Position numbers and translations under genes: made by a program
Notes under the pieces: model-generated
What the model was told of the DNA's origin: nothing
Databases searched by the model: none
What the model saw: the letters and a program-made list of their open reading frames with translations, nothing else
From: JACCXG01 sp963785755
GTDB taxonomy: Bacteria; Acidobacteriota; Vicinamibacteria; Vicinamibacterales; 2-12-FULL-66-21
Assembly: GCA_963785755.1 (NCBI GenBank)
Contig: CAWAXG010000043.1
Coordinates: 1 to 19,431, forward strand
DNA length: 19,431 nucleotides
Direction: 5' to 3'
Part shown: positions 9,444 to 17,733 of the stretch, in pieces
How positions within the stretch are numbered: position 1 is the first letter of the stretch
Layout: each line of letters opens with the position of its first letter

Positions 9444-9863
9444 CCGTCGGAAGGCTAGCCCTAGTGACTGTCCTGGCTGATCGTGGAGAAAATCGCAGCC
9501 TGAAGCTCCAGTGCGAACGCACTCCCAATACCCCAAATTCCAAAACCTACACTGCCAATTGGAGTTTGGGCCTTGCAGTGCCTTGGGATTTGGCTGCTTG
9601 GAGCTTGGGATTCGACACTCTACTAATGACCAGGATCAGTCCACTAGGCCGGTCCTGTCCCGGAACCGCGGTGACGGCGGCGCGTTGCGCCGTGGCGGCA
9701 TCCGCGCCTGCTCATCCCAGAACGAAACGCAGTTCTCCGCGAACCGTTACCCGCCGCGCCAGGATCGGCCGGGACGCCGCGAGCCCGGTCACGCTGGCGG
9801 GATTCGGTCCGTGACTGTAGAATCCCACCCTCACTGCTCCAGCACCAATATCGAGGAGGCGCG
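9444..9863. other. Non-coding gap between the lipase and phosphoesterase genes
   Basis: I see no supported gene in these 420 bases. The first half (about 9528-9617) is noticeably less GC-rich and built of degenerate CTTGGGATT-like units; it is listed separately. The second half is GC-rich with a small GGCGC/GCGCC hairpin near 9676-9690. TAGAAT, preceded directly by TG, near 9817-9822 could be the -10 of the phosphoesterase promoter, but no good -35 was seen. Confidence 0.5.
9528..9617. repeat. Degenerate TTGGGATT-type repeat tract with inverted parts
   Basis: The left part reads ACCCCAAATTCCAAAACC, the reverse complement of GGTTTTGGAATTTGGGGT. The right part has tandem variants on the other strand: TTGGAGTTTGGG, CTTGGGATTTGG, and GCTTGGAGCTTGGGATT. 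CACTGC (9550-9555) and GCAGTG (9575-9580) also pair across the middle. The base composition differs sharply from both flanking genes. Function unknown; it could be an intergenic repeat element of the genome. Confidence 0.45.
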
Positions 9864-11160
9864 ATGGATTCCGGCGACGCGATCGTCACACTCAAGACAC
9901 TCATGCCCAAACGCAATCCCGGCGAATCCGAGAGCGAGGCGATGGAGAATCTCCCGGAGGCGCAAACGCCCGAGGCGCAGCTCCGCATCGAGCGGTATCA
10001 GCAGATCATGGGGCGGCTCGAACAGGAGTCCGAGGATGTCGGGGACGACGTGATGGTCGCGGTCCAGGATCGCGCCACCTCGCTCGCGCAGAGCAAAGTC
10101 CTGGAAAGGGCCTCTGCGGCGAAGCAGCTGGACACCGGCGGCAAGGAAGTCCAGTTCGGTGAAGGCCTCAAGGGCGGCGACTGGCTGCGGTGGATCTGGA
10201 GCGTGACCGAGTGGGTCGATCGCTCGGACGCGCATCCGATCGTGCGTCCATCGGCCGCCACTGCCGGCGCCATCCCCAACACGTGTCGCGTGGGTCTCAC
10301 CGCGGACTGGGGTACCGGGCTCTACGGCGCCCCGCAAATCGCCGACTCGTTCCGCCGGCAGGCAGCCAGCCGCAAGTTCGATCTCGCTGATGCACCTGGG
10401 TGACATCTACTACTCGGGCACCGAGCAGGAAGTGGACGAGCGCTTCCTGAAGGTGTGGCCCGACGACGCCGCGACGATGAATCGCGCGCTCAACGGCAAC
10501 CACGAGATGTATTCGGGCGGCTTCGGCTACTTCAAACTGGTCTTGCCGAAGTTCGGCCAGGACGGTTCGTACTTCGCGGTGCAGAACGACGATTGGCTGC
10601 TGGTGGGACTCGACACCGCCTACATCGATCACGACATGGACAACGCGCAGGTCGGCTGGCTGAACGCTGCTCGTGAAGCAGGCGCAGGCCCGCAAGGTCG
10701 TGCTGTTCTCACATCAGCAGCCGTTCTCGAGGCTCGGCTCGCAGGGCCCGAAACTGCAACAGGCCCTCAACCATCTCCTGACGGCGGGCCGTATCAGGGC
10801 GTGGTACTGGGGCCACGAGCACGACTGCATCGTCTATGACGAGCATCCGGACTGGAGCCTTCTCGGACGTTGCCTCGGCAACGGCGGCATTCCTCAGGCG
10901 CCGAAGGACGAGGTGAGAAATGCGCCGGCCGATGCCGGGCATCCGGCGGCGGCCGGCACCAGCTGGCGACGCCTGAGAAGAAGGCAACGTACCCGGCTGC
11001 ATCGTCCTCGACGGCCCGAACGCGGCCATGAAGAAGGATTCGGACAAGAAGCAGATTCGTCCCGCACGGGTTCATGACGCTCGAGCTCAACGGCCCGTCG
11101 CTGACCGAGCGCGTGTTCCTGTCGGACGGAACCGAGATCTTCTCGAACATGATCACGTAA
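9864..11160 (+). CDS. Calcineurin-like metallophosphoesterase (about 5 indels)
   Basis: ATG at 9864 follows GAGGAGG by four bases. Residues 1-135 are a largely helical, charged extension. The catalytic domain then shows all the metal motifs: GLTADWGTG, MHLGDIYYSG, GNHEMY, LFSHQQPFS and WGHEHDC. A short strand-rich tail ends FLSDGTEIFSNMIT. The reading frame changes near 10386, 10670, 10974, 10993 and 11055 (three insertions, two deletions); corrected length 431 residues. The family uses two metal ions to hydrolyse phosphomonoesters or diesters, including nucleotides and cyclic nucleotides; the substrate here cannot be told. There is no signal peptide. The stop lies 36 bases before the TIR-TPR-protease gene, so the two are probably one transcript. 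Confidence 0.83.
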
Positions 11161-11196
11161 GTCTGCCTGCTCGTCGTCTGCGCCGGAGGTTCGGAC

Positions 11197-14100
11197 ATGT
11201 CCGCTGTCTACGTCATCCACAACGACGGAGATCGGGGCTTCGTCGAAACCGTAGTGCTCTGCCCGTTGCCGTCACTGGGCTTCGACGAATGGCTGTCGGC
11301 CCCGGCACTCGAGGAACGCGACGATCCCGCGCTGTTCGCGGAGGCGGTCCGGACGGGTCCCGCGATCCTGGTCGTCGTCTCGCGCAGCGCCGTCACGAGC
11401 GCCAGGTTCCGGCGACAGATCGACCAGGCGGTGACCTCCGGAACGCCGTGCATTCCGATTTATGTCGGCCTGACCGCCGAGGAAGTCGGGTGGGCGGGAT
11501 TGGCGTCGCGCCAGGCCATCACGATCGCCTCGGCCGACGACAAGGCAGCCGTCGAGGCACTGTGGCGGACACTGGGTTCGCAACTGCCGGAGCGAGACGG
11601 GTCGACAGAAGCCGGCACTGCGTTGACGACGGTGGCCCTTCCCATCGAGTGGCACGCGAAAGCGTTTTCTCACCTGCTCGCCACCGCGATGGCACGGCAG
11701 GACTTCAGCCGCGGAGAGTTGCTGGTCCGCGCGTTTGCTCGCCACATGCTCGCGCGGTCGACACCTTACGACAGCGACGCGACGAAAACGGACCTCGACG
11801 CGCTCCGAAGGAAGCGGCAGTTTCTCCTGATGCGCGACTACGCGTCAGCGGCAGTCCGTCTGAGTCCGGACAACTTCCGGGCGAGACGCCAGCTGGGTCA
11901 GGCACTGATCGAGCTCGGCGAGCTCGCTGAGGCTGAAGACGTGCTCCGCCGCCTGGTCCGCGACGTGCCGCGTGACCACGACGAGTCGTTCGAGGGGCGC
12001 GGCCTGCTCGGCCGCGTCAACAAGCAGCGCTACGTGAACCAGCCCGACCCGTCGGCGCAGCCGTCGATCCTCGCGGCCATCGACGACTATCGGACGGTCT
12101 TCGACGAGGCCAACGAGCACACCTGGCACGGGGTCAACGCCGCGAGCCTGATTCTCCGCGCCGCACGCGACGGCATCGCGGGACCACCGACCGATGAGGC
12201 GCGGCGCATTGCGGAGACGACACTCGCGGTGCTGGCCGGACGTCAAGAGGAAGCCGCGCGTGAGAACCTCGCGAATTCCGACAAGGCGGCGGAGCGCGAG
12301 GACGCCGACCTGAGCGTCTGGGACCATGCCTCGCGGGTCGAGGCGCTGATCGAATTGGAGAGGTACGAGGAGGCCGCCACTGCACTCGACGACTACCTGA
12401 ATCATCCCGGGATGGATGCCTTCGAGGTCGCGTCGACCTTCCGTCAGTTCGACGAAGTGCTGAGACTCGCGACATCGGATAAGGGCGGCCCCTTGCTGGA
12501 GCGTCTGCGGAAGGCCGCGCATCGCTTTCGTACCGGCGGCCTGACGCAGCCGGACGACCCGACGGCGCGCCGCGCGATGCTCGTGCGCGTGGCGAATCCC
12601 GACTGGCGCCCCACCAACATTCCCGATCTGGAGCTTCGCACGCACTTCGGCACGGTGCTGTCAATCCTCGGCTCGGACGCCACGGTGCGGGCGCTGCTCA
12701 AGGAGACCGGAAGCGTCCTGGGTATCGAGGAAAGCCGGCCGGCGACCGAGTTCGAGTGCGGCACGTCGGTGCCGTTCATCGACGCCATCCCCCCCTACCA
12801 GGACTTCCAGGGTCACGACTATTCGGAGAACGGCGAGCACGCGCTGGTGGCGATCGTCGACGATGGCATCGATGTCCTTCATGAAGCGTTTCTCGATGAG
12901 CAGAAGGAGAAGCCTCGCATCGTCGCCATCTGGGATCAGCGGGATGGCGGCGGGCCACCCCCGGACGGCTTCACGTTCGGCAGGTACTGACAGTCGCGAC
13001 GATATTGCCGGCTTCGTGAAGGCGAAGGCCGTTCCCGCCGCGCTCGGCCGGAACAAGGACGGACACGGTACCCACGTCGCGAGCATCGCCGCTGGCCGGA
13101 AGGCCGGACAGTTCGCCGGCGGTGTGGCCCCGGCGGCGGAGCTGGTGGTCGTGATCTCCTCCAGCGATCAGCCGACCGGGTATTCGGACGCGCACCTCGC
13201 CGGACTCAAGTTCATCGACCAGGTAGCCAAAGAACGCAGTAAGCCAGTGGTCGTGAACATCAGCCAGGGGATGAACGCCGGTGCGCACGATGGCCGCTCG
13301 GCGCTCGAGCTCGGGTTCGAGCACTTCTCCGATGGCGGCCGCATGCCGGGTCGGGTCGTCGTGAAATCGGCGGGCAACGAGCGCGCCCGGGCGGGACATG
13401 CGGAAGTGTCGCTGCTGGCCGGAGGCCGGGAGTTCCTGGACTGGGAATGCGAGCCCGCGCCGTTCACGCGGCCGCGCTTCGAGGTGTGGTGGCCGTCTGC
13501 CAACAAATACAGCTTTCGGCTGTTGGAGCCGCTGCCGGCGACGCAGTGGAGAAAGCTCCCGCCCGCGGGAGCGCCACCGAGGGGAGCCTCGGCCGTGGTC
13601 GATCGCAGCAACCCCGAAGTAGAAGGCAAGTTCAAAGGCAAAGGCTCCTACCGAATCAGCTTCGTCCAGCGGCATCCAGACAATGGCGACAGCGTACTCA
13701 AGGTGGACGTATCGAACGGCATGGCGCAGGTCGCGCCGGTTTTCTGGACCCTGGAGGTCACGGCGCAGCGCGTGACGCAGCAGGGCGACATCCATGCATG
13801 GATCGAACGGGACGGCCCCCCGAGCTCCAAGTTCCTCAACCACGCCAACGAAAGGATGACGCTGACGGTACCGGGGACCGCCTACAGCGTCGTCACCGTC
13901 GGCGCGATCGAAGCCGGCGATCCGATCGTGGTCGGCATCGCGTCCTCATACGGGCCGACTCGGGACAATCGCAGGAAGCCCGAGGTGGTGGCACCCGGGC
14001 TCAATATCAAGGCGGCCCGCGGCGAGACCGCAGACGACGTCATCGTAATGAGCGGGACCAGCATGGCCGCACCTCATGTCGCCGGTGCGGTGGCGCTCGT

Positions 14101-14254
14101 CCTGTCGAAGGTCGCGCGTTCGGGTCGACCGCTGCCGAGCGCGACACAGATCAGCGCGGTCATCCGAGAGACCACCAAGAACTTCAGTGGAGTTCACGAC
14201 CGGGGACACGGATACGGCGTCCTGTGCGTGAAGGCGCTCCTGGCCGAATTCTAG
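11197..14254 (+). CDS. TIR-like / DUF4071-TPR / S8 subtilisin fusion protein (one frameshift)
   Basis: ATG follows GGAGG by seven bases. Residues 1-130 look TIR-like: VYVIHNDGDR, FDEWLSAPALEE, AILVVVSRSAVTSARF, CIPIYVGL. Residues about 195-420 form TPR-type helices with the pattern of the MAP3K TRAF-binding domain (DUF4071): LGQALIELGELAEAEDVL, then EGRGLLGRVNKQRY, then WHGVNAASLILRAA. Residues about 545-1018 are a subtilisin protease with Asp555 (AIVDDGID), His623 (GHGTHVASIAAG), Asn727 (SAGNE) and Ser955 (GTSMAAPHVAGA). The frame breaks near 12981; removing one A restores TFGGTDSRDDIAGFV, giving 1018 residues. About 230 residues separate Asn and Ser, so a beta-rich domain is probably inserted. 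There is no signal peptide, so it should act in the cytoplasm. The TIR catalytic Glu position reads Gln74. Sensor or scaffold plus protease is inferred from domains. Confidence 0.86.
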
Positions 14255-14296
14255 GCGCGCAATGTCCCATACGTCGACCGGGCCGAAATTTCACCG

Positions 14297-16012
14297 CTAC
14301 TTCCCCTTGCCCCTGTCGTGCGGGACGATGCAGGTGGCCGTCCCGGTCACCTCGTTGCCGGCCAGGTCCTGCGCCGTGACCGTCAGGTGATAGACCCGGC
14401 CTGACTTGCTGCCACCCGACCGCTCGGCACGCAGCTCGACGACCAGTCCGCCGTTCTCGTCCTCGGTGACGGCCACGTCGCTCGGGTCCATCGGCTCGTT
14501 GCTGGTTGCGTTCACCTGGAAGGAGCCGCGGGCGATGCCGGACACGGCGTCGCTGGCGCGCAGGACCGCGACCCGTTGGAGCTTGTGGTTCGGGGGCCAG
14601 AGCGTGCACCCCTCCGAGGGCAGCCCGCTCAGGACCGGGGGCGCACCATCGATCTTGACGTCGAGCGTGCGCGCCGTCTCCTCGTTGCCCGCGGCGTCGG
14701 TCGCGAAGTAACTGACCGTCGTGACGCCCTCCGGGGCGACTCCGAACGAAGCGGAGTGTCCGGGCACGACCGTCTCAGCGCCCGTTTGCGCACCGGCCAG
14801 CGAGTACCGGAGCAGGTCGACCCATCCGGCCGGGGTGTCATTCAGACCGCTCGCGAGGTCGGTCGCTTCGAGGCTCACGCTGACGGCGGCCTGGTTCCAG
14901 CCGTTCGCGTTCGGCGGCGGGTCGACGGTGGCCGTGGTGACCGGATCGACGGCGTCCGAGTAGACGGCGAAGTTGGTCGCCTCCAGGCGCGGCGGGTTGT
15001 CGGCGGGCACGTTCACGAGCTTCCGCACGTGCGTCACGGGGTCTTCGACCGCCATTGTGGTGGAGCCGCCGCCGTCCAGGTTGAGGGCGTTCCAGACGCC
15101 GTAGTCGTTCTTGAGCAGGTCGGCGACTTCGCCCACCTGCATGCCGTGGCCGCCGTTGGTGCCGTCGACCGTGAACAGCACCAGCGTCCGGCCGTCCTCG
15201 GTCACGCCGATGGCCGTGCGCGCGTTGCTCAGGTCGTACCAGTGCCGCCCGGCGCGCGTGTACGTGAGCGGCAGCGGGCCGAGCGGAGGCACCGGGCCGG
15301 GGGTGAGGAGCTCGTCGGGGTGGGTGGCGTCCGTGTACTCCGGGATCGTCTTGACGCCGTTCGTGAGGATCTGGCCGGATCCGGCGAGGGCGTTCCACAG
15401 CTCCACGTCCTCGAGGACGTCCATCCCATCGGCGGAGTCGGGATCACGATGGACGATGCTGGCGTTGTTGGACCTGTCGATGTTGAGGCCGGGGGAGTTG
15501 GTGACGATCGCGTAGCTCTGGATGGGCGACTCGAAGCCCGAGTAGACCTTCCCGCGCGAGGCGGCGAGGCCGATCACGTACGCATACGCGCTCTGGGTCG
15601 ACCCGCCGGGCACCGGGAACGGCGCGAAGAAGTGGACGTTGATCGCCGCCTGCGCGTGCGAGGTGTTGAGGAAGTCGAGGGTTCGCTGCCGGACGACCTC
15701 GAAGGGGACGACCGGCCAGTTCGGTGTGGTAGAGCCAGGCGCCACCGCCGGCAGGTTCTCTCCGGGCGGCGTCAGCTTGAAGCGGACCGCGGGCGACGTC
15801 AGGTCGACGAGCAGGATGTTCATCCGCGCCAGGCGCGGGTTCGGCGTCGGCGCGGGGCACCCGGGACACTGGAACGGCGGGTACTGCTCCGTTCGCTTGA
15901 TGTGCGTGATGCCGGGAAACAGCGGAGTGACGACGGTCTGCGCCTCCACTCCAGTCGAGCCCCAGAGGGCCAGACCCGAAGCGACGATCAAACGGGCAGC
16001 TCGGTAAGACAT
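14297..16012 (-). CDS. Secreted phosphodiester glycosidase (NAGPA domain) with C-terminal Ig-like domains
   Basis: Intact, 571 residues. A signal peptide (MSYRAARLIVASGLALWGS...EAQ) is followed by a NAGPA-type domain (about residues 60-355) containing ARTAIGVTEDGRTLVLFTVD and the signature NLDGGGSTTM from Asn311. Two Ig-like or bacterial beta-sandwich repeats follow (about 360-455, with YFATDAAGNEETARTLDVKI; and 460-565, with GCTLWPPNHKLQRVAVLRAS). The named family relative, mammalian NAGPA, removes GlcNAc from a phosphodiester; bacterial members probably act on cell-wall or exopolysaccharide phosphodiesters outside the cell. I chose ATG 16012 over 16030 because the GAGGGAGG ribosome site lies inside the longer form. 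It converges on the protease gene with a 42-base gap in which no terminator is evident. Confidence 0.88.
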   Translation of the reverse strand: MSYRAARLIVASGLALWGSTGVEAQTVVTPLFPGITHIKRTEQYPPFQCPGCPAPTPNPRLARMNILLVDLTSPAVRFKLTPPGENLPAVAPGSTTPNWPVVPFEVVRQRTLDFLNTSHAQAAINVHFFAPFPVPGGSTQSAYAYVIGLAASRGKVYSGFESPIQSYAIVTNSPGLNIDRSNNASIVHRDPDSADGMDVLEDVELWNALAGSGQILTNGVKTIPEYTDATHPDELLTPGPVPPLGPLPLTYTRAGRHWYDLSNARTAIGVTEDGRTLVLFTVDGTNGGHGMQVGEVADLLKNDYGVWNALNLDGGGSTTMAVEDPVTHVRKLVNVPADNPPRLEATNFAVYSDAVDPVTTATVDPPPNANGWNQAAVSVSLEATDLASGLNDTPAGWVDLLRYSLAGAQTGAETVVPGHSASFGVAPEGVTTVSYFATDAAGNEETARTLDVKIDGAPPVLSGLPSEGCTLWPPNHKLQRVAVLRASDAVSGIARGSFQVNATSNEPMDPSDVAVTEDENGGLVVELRAERSGGSKSGRVYHLTVTAQDLAGNEVTGTATCIVPHDRGKGK

Positions 16013-16418
16013 CACACCTCCCTCGGCCATCGAATGCGCTCGTTCTCAATCGACTGGGGCGGACGCACGGAAACGGACGGCGTCGGTGCCGGCATCGCAG
16101 CCGATCGCGGCTGCGGCGATCCTACATCGGCGCGGCTCGCAATGTGGATCGACAACTTACGCTGTGGAAGTTCGATACCGCGATCGGACGCGCGATTTCG
16201 AGATCTCGAGCGCCGCATGGGTCTCAGTTCGTAAGGGCGTCAGCGTCGTCCGTTGCAGGGCGTCTCCAGTCGCCGCAATCGGATCGTGCGCGACACTCGC
16301 GATGACGCACGCACCCGGCTCAGCCTCCCGGCCGATACCGAATGCGAGCTCACGTCACAGACACGGGAAGGATGGACCGCGAGTCCAGATCGCAGAAGCA
16401 GGTCAGCTGCGACGCCGC
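16013..16418. other. Upstream region of the glycosidase gene, no gene seen
   Basis: About 400 bases lie between the glycosidase start and the end of the leftward membrane-protein gene. Open frames here have no family similarity and look like chance. The stretch holds the hairpin at 16097-16114 and, on the minus strand, a weak TAGGAT box just upstream of it that might be the -10 of the glycosidase promoter. Nothing else is supported. Confidence 0.5.
16097..16114. repeat. 7-base perfect inverted repeat upstream of the glycosidase gene
   Basis: GCAGCCG (16097-16103) and CGGCTGC (16108-16114) are separated by ATCG. It would form a compact hairpin in the 5' leader of the leftward glycosidase transcript, or act as an operator about 85 bases before its start codon. 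Confidence 0.4.
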
Positions 16419-16790
16419 TCACGATGGACTCCGCGCCACTGTGACACGTCGGAGCATGCCGACGGCTACAAGAAGCCAAGCGGCGGCGAGGAGGCCGAAA
16501 CACACGAAGCCGACGGTCAGCGATTCGGCAATGCCTTGATACACCCGCGACACCGGTAAGTGCCCGTCCGGCGTCGCCGCGATCCCTCCGAGAACCGCCA
16601 TCCACCCGCCGAGCAACCCGCTGAGCGTCGCAAAGATGGCGGCCAGCGATAGCGGCCGCATCAAGACGAGTTTCCGCTCGGCAGGCTGAAACACATACGC
16701 GACGGCGAGACCGAATGCGGCGATAGCGACCACCATGGTGAGCTTTGCGAACAGGTTGATCTCTCGAAACAGGTCCACAAGATTCGGCAC
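16419..16790 (-). CDS. Small membrane protein, MotA/TolQ/ExbB-like in outline, divergent from the ECF sigma gene
   Basis: The GTG at 16790 is preceded by AAGGAGG six or seven bases away, a far better start than the upstream ATG at 16856, so the protein is 123 residues (MPNLVDLFREINLFAKLTMV...). Three hydrophobic segments are visible: KLTMVVAIAAFGLAVAYVF, LSLAAIFATLSGLLGGWMAV, and a C-terminal pair-like stretch ESLTVGFVCFGLLAAAWLLV. The phrase YQGIAESLTVGFV recalls the GIAEAL...T..GL region of ExbB/TolQ/MotA proteins, but the protein is shorter and the family is not certain. It faces the sigma factor gene across an 86-base gap with a palindrome, suggesting common control and perhaps a role in signal input. 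Confidence 0.72.
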   Translation of the reverse strand: MPNLVDLFREINLFAKLTMVVAIAAFGLAVAYVFQPAERKLVLMRPLSLAAIFATLSGLLGGWMAVLGGIAATPDGHLPVSRVYQGIAESLTVGFVCFGLLAAAWLLVAVGMLRRVTVARSPS

Positions 16791-16841
16791 GGTTGTCCTC
16801 CTTGATTGAACGCCTTGGAGTACAACTCGCCAGAGGCAGGT

Positions 16842-16858
16842 GCGTGACGGTGTCACGC
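16842..16858. promoter_or_regulatory. Perfect palindrome in the divergent sigma/membrane-protein promoter region
   Basis: GCGTGAC (16842-16848) and GTCACGC (16852-16858) flank GGT. The TGAC...GTCA core with a short centre is a common shape for dimeric regulator sites. It sits about 20 bases before the sigma gene start and 50 before the membrane-protein start, so it could control both. The regulator is unknown. Confidence 0.5.
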
Positions 16859-16876
16859 TTGACCGGCTGCCGCGTT

Positions 16877-17470
16877 ATGACACTTATGGATCGAAACGAC
16901 GAATTGTTGCTCGTGGCGCGGCTGCGCGCCCGCGAGACCGGCGCGTTCGACGACGTGTACGATGCGTATCGTCCGAGGTTGTTCGCATTCCTGCTGCGGA
17001 TGAGCCGGAACAGAACGCTCGCCGAGGATCTGCTGGATGAAACGTGGCTCCGGCTGGTGAGGCAGGCGCCGACACTTCTCCCCGACACCCGGATTGGACC
17101 GTGGCTCTTCACGGTCGCGCGCAATCTTTACTGGAGCGCCCGTCGTGACTCGCTCGTGGAGGAAACGTCCGCTCCTGGACTGCTGACGCTGTGGCCGTCT
17201 CCAGCACCGTGGCCATCACCGTTCGATCTCGCGGCGGCCGGTGAGCTCGAGCGGCGCGTCGAAGTTGCACTATCGACACTTTCACCGCAATACCGGGAAG
17301 TCGTGCTGCTCGTCGGCCACGAGGGCTTGACGCCGAGCGAGGCAGCAGTGGTATGCGGGATCAGTTCCGAAGCGCTGCGGCAGCGCTTGTCTCGGGCCCG
17401 TGCGGTGCTCGGCGAGAGACTCGGTGAAACGCCCGCCATTGCTGCACTCAGGAAAGGATATGCAACATGA
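16877..17470 (+). CDS. ECF-type RNA polymerase sigma factor
   Basis: About 197 residues from ATG 16877 (ATG 16886 is also possible; neither has a clear ribosome site). Region 2 is AFDDVYDAYRPRLFAFLLRM...AEDLLDETWLRLVRQA, with the usual DLLDETWLR core-binding helix. Region 4 is LSTLSPQYREVVLLVGHEGL...SSEALRQRLSRARAVLGERL, a helix-turn-helix that reads the -35 element. A Pro/Trp-rich linker of about 25 residues joins them, and there is no extra C-terminal domain. It directs RNA polymerase to a small set of promoters, usually under an anti-sigma factor. Its stop overlaps the next start as ATGA, so the two are translationally coupled. Confidence 0.9.
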   Translation: MTLMDRNDELLLVARLRARETGAFDDVYDAYRPRLFAFLLRMSRNRTLAEDLLDETWLRLVRQAPTLLPDTRIGPWLFTVARNLYWSARRDSLVEETSAPGLLTLWPSPAPWPSPFDLAAAGELERRVEVALSTLSPQYREVVLLVGHEGLTPSEAAVVCGISSEALRQRLSRARAVLGERLGETPAIAALRKGYAT

Positions 17471-17733
17471 TCGTTGATGACGGGCAGAACGGCCACACCC
17501 ACGCCGCTCTGGCGAGCTTGAGGACCTACGACGTCTCCCGGCGTCACACAGGCCGATTGCGCCGCCGTTGTCATGACCTGCTGCAGCCGCAGGTCACTCC
17601 GGAAACATCGGTCTCGGTGCGGAATGGCGCGCTTCGTCGGATCATCGCCCCGGCGCTCGGTGGCGCGTGGTGCCTTGCATACCTGGGTGAGATCATGCGC
17701 CGCGCGGCGGCGGTTTACTTCGGCACCCCGTAG
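17467..17733 (+). CDS. Short anti-sigma-like protein with one membrane segment
   Basis: 88 residues; its ATG overlaps the sigma factor stop. The N-terminal half is charged and helical with RRHTGRLRRRCHDLLQPQ, resembling the start of short anti-sigma proteins. The C-terminal half carries one hydrophobic segment (IIAPALGGAWCLAYLGEIMRRAAAVYF). Position and layout fit a membrane-anchored anti-sigma factor. No zinc-binding ZAS motif (HxxxCxxC) is present; only one His and one Cys lie in that region. The function rests mostly on context. Confidence 0.68.
   Translation: MIVDDGQNGHTHAALASLRTYDVSRRHTGRLRRRCHDLLQPQVTPETSVSVRNGALRRIIAPALGGAWCLAYLGEIMRRAAAVYFGTP

Noticed and set aside
11197..12990. Annotating the TIR-TPR part and the protease as two separate genes
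   Set aside because: The catalytic Asp lies in the first frame and the His and Ser in the second. One base near 12981 joins them into a complete subtilisin, so it is one broken frame.
14576..16234. 552-codon plus-strand open frame opposite the glycosidase gene
   Set aside because: It is Arg/Val-rich with no recognisable domain, while the minus strand encodes an intact signal peptide and the NAGPA motif. The frame is an antisense artefact of high GC.
16240..17124. 294-codon minus-strand open frame across the sigma factor and membrane-protein genes
   Set aside because: It overlaps two better supported genes in other frames and has Arg/Ser-rich low-information sequence.
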